Source: Erysipelotrichales bacterium
GTDB taxonomy: Bacteria > Bacillota_I > Bacilli_A > Erysipelotrichales > Erysipelotrichaceae
Assembly: GCA_910576855.1 (NCBI GenBank)
Contig: CAJTJP010000002.1
Span: forward strand, 106,308-170,307
DNA: 64,000 nt
Reading direction: 5' to 3'
The notes under the pieces are model-generated. The model saw only the letters and a program-made list of their open reading frames with translations, searched no databases and was not told the DNA's origin. The translations under genes were made by a program, and so were the position numbers. Of this stretch, positions 27,247 to 34,899 are shown piece after piece. The stretch's first letter is position 1. Each line of letters starts with the position of its first letter.

Positions 27247-29430
27247 ATGAATCCTAAACGAGCCAATCGAACATTGACCACAATCGCAATGATTTGTATT
27301 GCGGTTGCATGTCTTATCATATCTAATGTTATTTATACGATGGTGACAAAGACCCATATGCGCAGCGGTACCGTTGTGACCGACTACAGCAGCTCGGCAG
27401 AGCGTACAAGAACCATCAGTGCCAATCGCGGTATTATTTACGACCGCAATAAGGAAATTGTTGCGCAGGATGTGGACACCTATACGATTTATGCGATATT
27501 GGACTCTTCGCATACCGGTATCGGAGACGTTCCCGAATATGTCAGTGATGCGAAACTGACATCGGAAAAGCTTGCGCCGATGCTGAAAATGAGCGTTGAT
27601 GAAATGATGAATTATTTTGAGATTGCCCAGGCCGGCAATATGTATCAGACTGAATTCGGTTTAAAGGGCAAAAATCTGACTACGACGCAAAAAGAGGCAA
27701 TTGATGCTTTGGAGCTTCCCGGCATAGAGTTTACGAAATCAAGTCAACGCTTCTATCCGAACGGTAAGTTTGCGTCTTATTTGATCGGTTATGCACAATA
27801 CGATGAGGAACAACAACGTGTTGTTGGACGAATGGGGATTGAAAATACACTGGATAAATACCTGAAAGGAAAAGACGGTGAGGAACGCTACAGTGCTTCA
27901 GCGAGCGGAACCGTACTGCCCGGGACGAAGCATGTTACCTCACAGGCGGTTGACGGCAATGATGTTTATTTAACGCTTGATAAAAATGTTCAGGTCGCAC
28001 TTGAAAAATGTTTGGAGACAACAATGAAGGATTTCAAGGCGAAGCGTGCATGGGGAGTAATTATGGAGGTAGAAACAGGCCGTATTTTAGGCTATGCTGC
28101 TTATCCCACCTTTGATTTGAATCAGCGGGATATCAAAACCTATCAGAATATTTTAAGTGATTCTGTATATGAACCGGGCTCCATTATGAAGTCAATCACC
28201 TATGCGGCAGCGATTGATTCAGGGAATTATCCGGAAGGTAAAACTTATCAGAGCGGACGCTTCTATATGGGCGTAGATGAAAACGGACAAGCTTATCGAG
28301 CATCGAGTAAGGCACAGGCAGAAGAGGTTATCTTAGACGCTTTGGAAAAGGATTATGGTACCATCACCTTTGAGGAAGGGTTTGCGCGCTCCAGCAATGT
28401 CGGAATCAGTGAGCTGTTGACAAAGTATTTGCCGACAAACATATTTGAGGAGTATTTAGAGCGTTTTCATTTCTTTCAGCCGGTAAAGCTTGTGGGCGTT
28501 GAAAATGAAGCAGCAGGCGTGAAAAACTTCACATGGCCGATTGAAAAGCTTACAACGGGCTTCGGACAGGGTTCCAGTGTTACGGCAATGCAGATCGTTC
28601 AAGCATATACGGCTTTGTTTAATGACGGTAAAATGATGAAGCCTTATTTTATCGATAAGATCGTGAACAGCTATAACGGTGAAGTAATTGAGGAATATTC
28701 ACCTGAAGTAGTGGGAACGCCGATTTCAAAGGAAACCTCGGATAAAATGAAGGATTTGATGTATCGAGTCGTAAATGATCCTAATATGGGCGGTGCATAT
28801 AATCGATACCATATGGATGATGTTGAGGTGATCGGAAAGACAGGAACAGGTGAAATCGCGACAAACGGTCAGTATACAAGCGGTCTTTATGCCAATTCCT
28901 TTTTGGGGGCTGCTCCTTACGATGATCCTAAGGTAATGATGTACTATGTGTTTGAAAGCAGTGATTATATGACGTATACCGGCGGTCCTTATCAAAACGC
29001 TTTTCGTCAAGCTTTGATCGCAACAGGGGTCAAAGGAGAAGCAGGCTCAGCTGACAACGATGAATTGTACAATAACTGGCAGGAATATGAAATGCCGTCA
29101 CTGGTAAATCATTCGTTAGATTACGTGAATGAAAAATTGAAGTCTTATGGGGTGAAAAAGGTTATTATCGGAGACGGCTCAAGTATTATCAGGCAATATC
29201 CGTTACCTCAGGAAAACGTTTCTACGAAACAAAACGTATTCTTATTAAGTGACGGAAACAATATTACAATGCCGAATATGACAGGCTGGTCGCTAAAGGA
29301 TGTAAAACAATACAGCGAAATCACAAAAATACCGATAACGGTTGAAGGAAGCGGCAGCGTAACAAAACAAAGTGTTAAGGTCGGTTTAAAGATAGATAAG
29401 AGTTCCAAAATAAAGGTAACTTTAAAATAA
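27247..29430 (+). CDS. Class B penicillin-binding protein with PASTA domains
   Basis: A 727-residue peptidoglycan transpeptidase (FtsI/PBP2B type). It has one N-terminal membrane anchor, a dimerisation/pedestal region (RGIIYDRN), and a transpeptidase domain with SIMK, SSN and KTGTG motifs. Two PASTA-like repeats follow near the C-terminus (about residues 605-727). It cross-links septal wall. GAGGTGA precedes the ATG. The usual downstream dcw genes (mraY, murD) do not follow; an mreB homologue does. Confidence 0.93.
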   Translation: MNPKRANRTLTTIAMICIAVACLIISNVIYTMVTKTHMRSGTVVTDYSSSAERTRTISANRGIIYDRNKEIVAQDVDTYTIYAILDSSHTGIGDVPEYVSDAKLTSEKLAPMLKMSVDEMMNYFEIAQAGNMYQTEFGLKGKNLTTTQKEAIDALELPGIEFTKSSQRFYPNGKFASYLIGYAQYDEEQQRVVGRMGIENTLDKYLKGKDGEERYSASASGTVLPGTKHVTSQAVDGNDVYLTLDKNVQVALEKCLETTMKDFKAKRAWGVIMEVETGRILGYAAYPTFDLNQRDIKTYQNILSDSVYEPGSIMKSITYAAAIDSGNYPEGKTYQSGRFYMGVDENGQAYRASSKAQAEEVILDALEKDYGTITFEEGFARSSNVGISELLTKYLPTNIFEEYLERFHFFQPVKLVGVENEAAGVKNFTWPIEKLTTGFGQGSSVTAMQIVQAYTALFNDGKMMKPYFIDKIVNSYNGEVIEEYSPEVVGTPISKETSDKMKDLMYRVVNDPNMGGAYNRYHMDDVEVIGKTGTGEIATNGQYTSGLYANSFLGAAPYDDPKVMMYYVFESSDYMTYTGGPYQNAFRQALIATGVKGEAGSADNDELYNNWQEYEMPSLVNHSLDYVNEKLKSYGVKKVIIGDGSSIIRQYPLPQENVSTKQNVFLLSDGNNITMPNMTGWSLKDVKQYSEITKIPITVEGSGSVTKQSVKVGLKIDKSSKIKVTLK

Positions 29431-29493
29431 TATACTTCACTTTAGATTATGATGAAAAATATGGAAATAAAAATGACTTTGATTCGGTCTTAG

Positions 29494-29502
29494 TGTTATA
29501 AT
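29494..29502 (+). promoter_or_regulatory. Extended -10 of the mreB-like gene
   Basis: TGtTATAAT, 51 nt before the ATG. Confidence 0.6.
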
Positions 29503-29553
29503 ATTCATGCAAATGGTAAACATAATAAGGTAATAGTAAGGAGAGCATCAATC

Positions 29554-30528
29554 ATGGTAAAAAAGATAGGAATTGATTTGGGTACGACGAATCTATTGAT
29601 ATGTGCCGAAAGAGAAGGTGTGATCGTTAATGAACCGAGTGTAATTACGATCGATACGGAATCTAAAAAATGTATTGCGGCCGGACAAGCGGCAAAGGAA
29701 ATGGTCGGCAAGACTCCTAAAAATATGATATCCATTTATCCGTTAAAGGACGGTGTTGTCGCGGATTATGAGGCAACAGATATGATGCTGGCACATTTCT
29801 TTAAAAAGTGTAACTTGAAAAAGATGTTCACAAGAAACGTGATTTTGATTTGCTGTCCCACCAATATCACAAGCGTTGAGCGAAATGCGATCAGAGATTG
29901 TGCCTATCATGCCGGTGCGAAAAAGGTATATATCGAAGAAGAGCCAAAGGTTGCGGCAGTCGGTGCCGGCTTGGATATCGGACAGCCGTTAGCCAGCTTC
30001 GTTTTGGATATGGGCGGTGGAACTACCGATGTTGCGGTAATTTCCCTCGGTGATATCGTATGCTCGGCATCGATCAAGGTAGCGGGAAATCGTTTGAATA
30101 AAAATATCATCGATTTTATGCGGATTGAAAAGAAGCTTTCTATCGGGGAAATGAGCGCCGAAAAGATGAAAATCGAAATCGGCTGTGCTTTACAGCGTGA
30201 AAAGGATATCATTACGGTCAATGTCAGCGGACGGGATTTGACAAGCGGTCTGCCTGTTTCGGTACAGGTTACCTCCAATGAGATTGCGCAATGCATTGAA
30301 GGAAGCCTAATGGAAATCGTCAAGGCATGTAAAACGGTATTGGACGTTGCACCGCCGGAATTAGCTGCCGATATCATGACGCGCGGACTTGTGCTGACGG
30401 GCGGAGGCGCTTTGCTGAAGGATTTTGATGAACTGCTGAAGCAAGAATTGAAAATTCCTGTATATGTAGCGGAAAAGCCGTTAAACTGCGTTGTAGACGG
30501 TTGTATGAAAATGCTGGAAAATCTGTAA
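29554..30528 (+). CDS. MreB/Mbl-family rod-shape protein
   Basis: A 324-residue bacterial actin. Nucleotide-binding motifs are seen: phosphate 1 ([12 protein letters not shown]), phosphate 2 (LDMGGGTTDVAV) and the adenosine motif (GLVLTGGGALLKDFDELL). It forms membrane filaments that guide side-wall synthesis. Which paralogue (MreB, Mbl or MreBH) it is cannot be decided; no mreCD follows. AAGGAGAG precedes the ATG, and it has its own promoter. Confidence 0.92.
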   Translation: MVKKIGIDLGTTNLLICAEREGVIVNEPSVITIDTESKKCIAAGQAAKEMVGKTPKNMISIYPLKDGVVADYEATDMMLAHFFKKCNLKKMFTRNVILICCPTNITSVERNAIRDCAYHAGAKKVYIEEEPKVAAVGAGLDIGQPLASFVLDMGGGTTDVAVISLGDIVCSASIKVAGNRLNKNIIDFMRIEKKLSIGEMSAEKMKIEIGCALQREKDIITVNVSGRDLTSGLPVSVQVTSNEIAQCIEGSLMEIVKACKTVLDVAPPELAADIMTRGLVLTGGGALLKDFDELLKQELKIPVYVAEKPLNCVVDGCMKMLENL

Positions 30529-30552
30529 GGAGGATTCAGCTTTTTTTACGAA

Positions 30553-30576
30553 TAAAAAAGAAGCCTAAGGCTCCTT
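30553..30576 (-). terminator. Terminator overlapping the end of ybaK
   Basis: On the minus strand AAGGAGCC-TTA-GGCTTCTT (8 bp, one G-U) runs into a T-run. The stem includes the last codons of the gene. Confidence 0.8.
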
Positions 30577-31050
30577 TGCGATATCCGTTGTTTTCGCATG
30601 AATAAATGCAATAATCTGCTTCGGGTCGAATGCGATTTGACAACCGATCTTACCGCCGCTGACATAAATCAGATCATGGCTGAGCGCTGTTTCATGAAAT
30701 ACGGTAGGAAAACTTTTTTTCATTCCGATCGGGGAACAGCCGCCGCGAATATAACCGCTGACTGTCTGCAGCTCTTTCATTGCCAGCATTTCGATTCGTT
30801 TTTCATTGACTGCCTTTGCGCATTTTTTTAAATCGAGCTCTAAATGAACCGGAAGCACGAATACATAATAGTGATGCTCCGCTGTCGCAGTAAGCAACGT
30901 TTTAAAAACACATTGTACCGGCTCATTCAGCAGTTCAGCTACATGGATACCGTCTACAGCCATATTTTCATGAGGATATGTATGGACTTCATAGGGGATA
31001 TGTGCTTGATCTAATATGCGCATCGCATTTGTTTTAACAGTTTTTTTCAT
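30565..31050 (-). CDS. ybaK: Cys-tRNA(Pro) deacylase, YbaK/EbsC family
   Basis: A 161-residue editing enzyme of the YbaK family, which clears Cys mischarged on tRNA-Pro. Family features include the KTLLT segment (catalytic Lys region), FVLPVHLELDLKK, a GYIRGGCSPIGMKK loop and VSGGKIGCQIAFDP near the end. There is no Shine-Dalgarno, and the promoter places the transcription start at the A of the ATG, so the mRNA is probably leaderless. Confidence 0.9.
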   Translation of the reverse strand: MKKTVKTNAMRILDQAHIPYEVHTYPHENMAVDGIHVAELLNEPVQCVFKTLLTATAEHHYYVFVLPVHLELDLKKCAKAVNEKRIEMLAMKELQTVSGYIRGGCSPIGMKKSFPTVFHETALSHDLIYVSGGKIGCQIAFDPKQIIAFIHAKTTDIAKEP

Positions 31051-31056
31051 AGCGAC

Positions 31057-31085
31057 AGTATAACAGAAAGAAAAAAGGTGCGCAA
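31057..31085 (-). promoter_or_regulatory. ybaK promoter giving a leaderless transcript
   Basis: On the minus strand TTGCGC (31080-31085), 17 nt, extended -10 TGtTATACT (-10 at 31057-31062), then only 6 nt to the ATG. Confidence 0.65.
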
Positions 31086-31135
31086 GTCTTTTTAAAAATC
31101 AGAATTTAAAGTATAATCATAGCGGAGGATTTTAT

Positions 31136-32011
31136 ATGATAAAATTAATAGCGACAGATATGGACGGTACTTTGTTGAAAAGTGATAATACGATATCACC
31201 GAAAACAAAGCATATATTAATAGAAGCACAAAAACAAGGAGTAAGACTTGTTTTAGCGAGCGGCAGAAGCTATCGTAAGCTGATGCAGTATGCACAGGAG
31301 TTAGAAATGCCGAAATACGGCGGCTATTTGATTGAGGTAAACGGTACGGCTGTCTATGATTTGGCAAATGATAAAAGAATACGCTATCATGAACTGAAAA
31401 AAGCGGATGCGATAAAAATATTCAACGCTTTAAAGCCGTTTGAGGTTGAAATCATGGGCTTAGCTGATGACAGTATGTATGATTATATTCCGAACTCACT
31501 TATACCGCTGAAGCAGGAATATCGTCGTAAGCATCAGCTACCTGATGATTATCCTTGGACTGCCGGTGCTTTTTCTATTGTCTTTGATAATCGTGAAGGG
31601 TATCCGAATCAATATATGATCCAAAGCGGTGAGGAATACCCACAGGGCTTGAATAAAATAGCGGCCGTTCATGAGGCAGCCGCATTGACAGAAAAACTAC
31701 CGCAGCTACAGGCAGCACTGGGATCGGATTTTTGGCTCGGTTTAACAAGTCCCGCATATCTGGAAATAATGGAAAAAGGCGTATCAAAGGGAAATGCCTT
31801 GACTATGCTTTGTGAACAGCTGCATATTGATACGGCTGATGTCATAGCCTTCGGAGACGGGGAAAATGATATTGAGATGCTGAAAACGGCAGGTACAGCC
31901 GTTGTGATGGAAAACGCATTGGAGCAGGTGAAGGCTTATGCTGATATCGTTTGTCCGTCTAATGAAAATGACGGAATCGCGAAGACACTCATGAAATATC
32001 TGGCAATTTAG
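31136..32011 (+). CDS. Cof-type HAD hydrolase
   Basis: A 291-residue HAD phosphatase with a C2B cap. Motif I is DMDGTLLKSDN, motif II LVLASGRSYRKL, motif III the Lys in EKGVSKGNAL and motif IV FGDGENDIEML. Cof enzymes dephosphorylate sugar phosphates or cofactors; the substrate is not predictable. GCGGAGG precedes the ATG, and a promoter (TTTTTA-17-TATAAT, -10 at 31112-31117) gives a very short leader. Confidence 0.92.
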   Translation: MIKLIATDMDGTLLKSDNTISPKTKHILIEAQKQGVRLVLASGRSYRKLMQYAQELEMPKYGGYLIEVNGTAVYDLANDKRIRYHELKKADAIKIFNALKPFEVEIMGLADDSMYDYIPNSLIPLKQEYRRKHQLPDDYPWTAGAFSIVFDNREGYPNQYMIQSGEEYPQGLNKIAAVHEAAALTEKLPQLQAALGSDFWLGLTSPAYLEIMEKGVSKGNALTMLCEQLHIDTADVIAFGDGENDIEMLKTAGTAVVMENALEQVKAYADIVCPSNENDGIAKTLMKYLAI

Positions 32012-32041
32012 GGCAAATGAGATGCTTTTTAATTTCATTGT

Positions 32042-32049
32042 GGTATACT
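32042..32049 (+). promoter_or_regulatory. trxA promoter (extended -10)
   Basis: TGgTATACT (with its TG at 32041-32042) lies 29 nt before the ATG; no strong -35 is seen. Confidence 0.55.
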
Positions 32050-32077
32050 ATAAAGGAATGAAACAGGAGGTAGTTAT

Positions 32078-32389
32078 ATGCAGGTAGTAAACAGCACAGA
32101 ATTCGATCAGATTATCCGTGAAGAAGCTAATGTATTGGTTGATTTTTTCGCAACATGGTGCGGCCCTTGTAAAATGCTGGGACCCGTATTAGAGGAGCTC
32201 GATCAAAAATGGAACGGAAATCCGCGTATTATAAAAGTTGATGTAGATGAAAGCTCAGACTTGGCAATGCGTTTTGGGATTATGTCTGTTCCGACAATGA
32301 TTTTGTTTAAAAACGGGCAGGCAGTAAAACAGCTTCAGGGATATCAGCCGGCGGCAGCGCTTCAGGCTAATATTGAGGCATTATTATAA
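32078..32389 (+). CDS. trxA: Thioredoxin
   Basis: A 103-residue thioredoxin with the active site WCGPCK, the buried Asp region (VLVDFFATW), and the cis-Pro loop (SVPTMILFKNG). It is a cytoplasmic disulfide reductase. AGGAGGT precedes the ATG. It is a single-gene unit with its own promoter and strong terminator. Confidence 0.96.
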   Translation: MQVVNSTEFDQIIREEANVLVDFFATWCGPCKMLGPVLEELDQKWNGNPRIIKVDVDESSDLAMRFGIMSVPTMILFKNGQAVKQLQGYQPAAALQANIEALL

Positions 32390-32394
32390 AATAA

Positions 32395-32431
32395 AAATAT
32401 AGATGTGCAAGATGCACATCTATATTTTTTA
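32395..32431 (+). terminator. Terminator of trxA
   Basis: A 15-bp perfect stem built around GATGTGCA / TGCACATC, with a 3-nt loop and a T-run. Confidence 0.93.
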
Positions 32432-32584
32432 AAGGAAAGAAATAGTTATGAAAATTAGAAAGAAAGGAGTTAGATAAGGATTTCCTTATCTGACTACAGT
32501 ATACTGCTTCGCTATCGTCAAAATTTCAATTCAATATGTTTAATTGTGTGATTTCAAAAGCAACTATACCTACTGTATGAAACA

Positions 32585-32625
32585 GATAAAAAAGACGAGT
32601 CTTTATTAACCAAAGACTCGTCTTT
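32585..32625 (-). terminator. Terminator of the gatZ-like gene
   Basis: A perfect 14-bp stem (AAAGACGAGTCTTT and its complement, 7-nt loop) followed on the minus strand by a T-run, directly after the stop codon. Confidence 0.92.
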
Positions 32626-32628
32626 CTA

Positions 32629-33948
32629 TTAAAATAATGCTTCCTGATGAGATGCGAATAAATATTCATCAATCGTATTTGTGATACGATCTAAAATCAA
32701 TGCTTCAGGATCGTTCGCTAATTTACCTTCACGTACTTTTGTATACTGAATCGGCATAAACTGAGACAATGCAGCCAACGAAATGCCTTCCTTGCGTAAG
32801 TTCGCAATCAGCTTTTCCTTTGCGGCAGCTACTTCAGGGTTCGGCATATAATAGCGACTGCGATCGGAGAAGGAAAATTTACGTTTGAACCAAAGCTCAT
32901 TGTCATCGCCGTGGTAATGCTTCTGCCAGTTTTTCGGTTCAGCCATCATCGCTTTTTCCAATACCTCGATAAAGTGGCTTGCCTCATCCTCACGACCGTG
33001 GAACATCATTTCTTCCATATAGCTTAGTGCGAACAGTGCTTCACGCATCGCATAGGTCATGCCCGGACCGACCTTTAAAATGCCGACTCCGTCCTCTACT
33101 AATTCACGAAGCTTGTATTTTGTCTGATAATCGGTAGAATGTCCTTCAAATACAAGGTTAGGGAAATCCTTGATTGAAGCCATCAGCTCTGCTGCTTTCG
33201 CACGGTCATATTCCGTACAGCCGGCATCCTTTTCCTCAACACCCGGCTGGACTACTACACCGATGACATCCTCCCAAGTGCTTTCTAAATGCTCGTTTTC
33301 AAATGCCTTTTTGAAAGCGGCAACAGTTGCCTTGAAATCCTCAACGCGAGTTACCTGCATACCGGCATTCGGATCTTGTGCACCGCCCGGGATCGGCACC
33401 TCGCTGCCCACGATATAAACAGGACGAATTGCGTTCGGTTCACGCTTTACAAGCTCCTGATAGGTATCCTCACAAACACGTGCCAAGCGAGCACCGCGGC
33501 GTGCGATCACTTCATCGCTTAAGCGCGTATTCGGATCATCATCTGCCACCTTCATGCTTGTATCGATATGGATTTTCGTAAAGCCTGCCGCTACATAACA
33601 ACGTACAAGCTCCTCGGAAGCTTCCATCGCTTCCTTTTCGTTCATAGAAGCGAATGTCAGCGGTCCTAAATGATCTCCGCCCAAGAAAATACGATCGGTA
33701 GTAAAACCGACTTTTTCGGCAATACCGTATACAAACTCCTTGAATTTCTGCGGTGTCATTCCGGTATACCCGCCGTTTTGGTCTACTTGATTTGCAGTTG
33801 CTTCAATCAATACGCAGGAATGATCTCTTTTCGCAGCGGCAACGGCAGCCTCAATGACATATTCATTAGCGCTGCAGCAGGAATAAATGCCGACGCTTTC
33901 CCCTTGCTTCTGTTTTGTTACAATTTGCTTTAATGGATTCACATTCAT
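32629..33948 (-). CDS. GatZ/KbaZ-like tagatose-bisphosphate aldolase subunit
   Basis: A 439-residue protein of the GatZ/KbaZ family, described as a non-catalytic partner of class II tagatose-1,6-bisphosphate aldolase (GatY/KbaY). Family stretches seen: VGIYSCCSANEYVIEAA, EATANQVDQNGGYTGM, FLGGDHLGPL, HIDTSMKVADD and VFEGHSTDYQT. I start at MNVNPLK (33948), with AAGGAGG upstream; the frame runs open a further 83 codons through the promoter. No gatY, transport or kinase gene is nearby, so it is an orphan. Confidence 0.88.
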   Translation of the reverse strand: MNVNPLKQIVTKQKQGESVGIYSCCSANEYVIEAAVAAAKRDHSCVLIEATANQVDQNGGYTGMTPQKFKEFVYGIAEKVGFTTDRIFLGGDHLGPLTFASMNEKEAMEASEELVRCYVAAGFTKIHIDTSMKVADDDPNTRLSDEVIARRGARLARVCEDTYQELVKREPNAIRPVYIVGSEVPIPGGAQDPNAGMQVTRVEDFKATVAAFKKAFENEHLESTWEDVIGVVVQPGVEEKDAGCTEYDRAKAAELMASIKDFPNLVFEGHSTDYQTKYKLRELVEDGVGILKVGPGMTYAMREALFALSYMEEMMFHGREDEASHFIEVLEKAMMAEPKNWQKHYHGDDNELWFKRKFSFSDRSRYYMPNPEVAAAKEKLIANLRKEGISLAALSQFMPIQYTKVREGKLANDPEALILDRITNTIDEYLFASHQEALF

Positions 33949-33973
33949 CTGTATAGTCCTCCTTGATAGCTTC

Positions 33974-34002
33974 ATTATAACACTGCCCTTTATAAAAGTA
34001 AA
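33974..34002 (-). promoter_or_regulatory. Promoter of the gatZ-like gene
   Basis: On the minus strand TTTACT, 17 nt, TGtTATAAT (-10 at 33974-33979), 25 nt before the start codon. Confidence 0.65.
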
Positions 34003-34088
34003 ATCAGATATTTTACGGTTGTTATTTTGTGTAAATAGTTTGCTTAAAAATGCAAACAAAAAAGCGATTGCTGCTTTGCTGTTTGATA

Positions 34089-34097
34089 TGCTATAAT
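34089..34097 (+). promoter_or_regulatory. Extended -10 of the small membrane protein gene
   Basis: TGcTATAAT; a possible -35 TTGCTG lies 18 nt upstream of the -10. It gives a leader of about 90 nt. Confidence 0.55.
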
Positions 34098-34195
34098 AAA
34101 CAAGAGCTTGCTTAATAAAGGTATGACGATAGGGTGCTCTGTGTAAAAAGACTTTAATTATAATTATCAATTGTCGATAGAAAAGAGCTGATATC

Positions 34196-34693
34196 ATGAG
34201 TTTTAATTTCGTTTTTTCTTATATCGGTGCAATCTTTTTACTGATGCTGATGATTCCCAATTTCATTTGGACCAAGCATCAACCGAAAAACTACGAAAGC
34301 TATGTGAAAAATGAAAATAAGCTTTTGCTTTGCTTAGAGCGTATCGGTGAGGTCAGTGTTACCGGCTTTGTATTGGTGTTTGATGATTTTAATATTAATG
34401 AAATTTCAATGAACACTTTACTGTTACTTATTGCATTCCTGCTGATGCTTCTGTATGAATGGTTTTGGATTCGTTATTTTCACAGTGAACAGACGATGCA
34501 GGATTTTTACGGCAATCTGTTTTTTATTCCTATCCCAGGTGCCGTGCTTCCTGTTATCGCCTTTTTATTGCTTGCGATTTACGGACGCAATCTGTTTTTA
34601 TTCATCGCTGTACTTATCTTAGGAATCGGTCATATCGGTATTCATCTGCAGCATCGCTCGAAGCTTCAGACATTGATGAAAGAGGAAGGATAA
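34196..34693 (+). CDS. Small integral membrane protein of unknown function
   Basis: A 165-residue protein with about five hydrophobic segments. The order is an N-terminal helix followed by PNFIWTKHQPKNYE, then further helices, and a basic C-terminus (HLQHRSKLQTLMKEEG). I do not recognise a named family. It is a single gene with its own promoter and terminator, between an orphan aldolase-subunit gene and clpB; the neighbours give no clue to function. Only AGAG serves as a weak ribosome site. Confidence 0.75.
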   Translation: MSFNFVFSYIGAIFLLMLMIPNFIWTKHQPKNYESYVKNENKLLLCLERIGEVSVTGFVLVFDDFNINEISMNTLLLLIAFLLMLLYEWFWIRYFHSEQTMQDFYGNLFFIPIPGAVLPVIAFLLLAIYGRNLFLFIAVLILGIGHIGIHLQHRSKLQTLMKEEG

Positions 34694-34703
34694 GCCTTCA
34701 GTT

Positions 34704-34730
34704 AATCGTCACATTCAGGGCGATTTTTTT
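34704..34730 (+). terminator. Terminator of the small membrane protein gene
   Basis: A 7-bp stem AATCGTC / GGCGATT (one G-U) followed by a T-run. Confidence 0.75.
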
Positions 34731-34811
34731 ATTTTAAAAAGGCTGATTCAGAGTAAAAGCATCAAAAGCTATTCATACTGATAACAGAGCATTAAAAAAA
34801 GAATGACAAAA

Positions 34812-34884
34812 TTAGCACTCTGATGTTGACACTGCTAAAAAACGTGTTATACTATATTTAGCAGTCAATAAACAAGAGTGCTAA
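34812..34884 (+). promoter_or_regulatory. clpB promoter flanked by two CIRCE operators
   Basis: TTGACA (34826-34831), 16 nt, TATACT (34848-34853). Upstream CIRCE: TTAGCACTC-N9-CACTGCTAA (34812-34838). Downstream CIRCE: TTAGCAGTC-N9-GAGTGCTAA (34858-34884). The layout is the same as at hrcA. Confidence 0.9.
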
Positions 34885-34899
34885 AAAGGAGGTCTTAGT

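Noticed and set aside
31092..31367. Open frame of 91 codons antisense to the start of the HAD hydrolase gene
   Set aside because: It is the reverse side of a well-supported gene, has no ribosome site and no family-like features.
32440..32491. Nine-codon frame with a ribosome site followed by the hairpin AGATAAGG/CCTTATCT
   Set aside because: Too short to support as a gene; the hairpin has no T-run and no gene follows on that strand.
33170..33581. Several overlapping plus-strand frames inside the gatZ-like gene
   Set aside because: They are shadows of the minus-strand gene, which has motifs, promoter and terminator.
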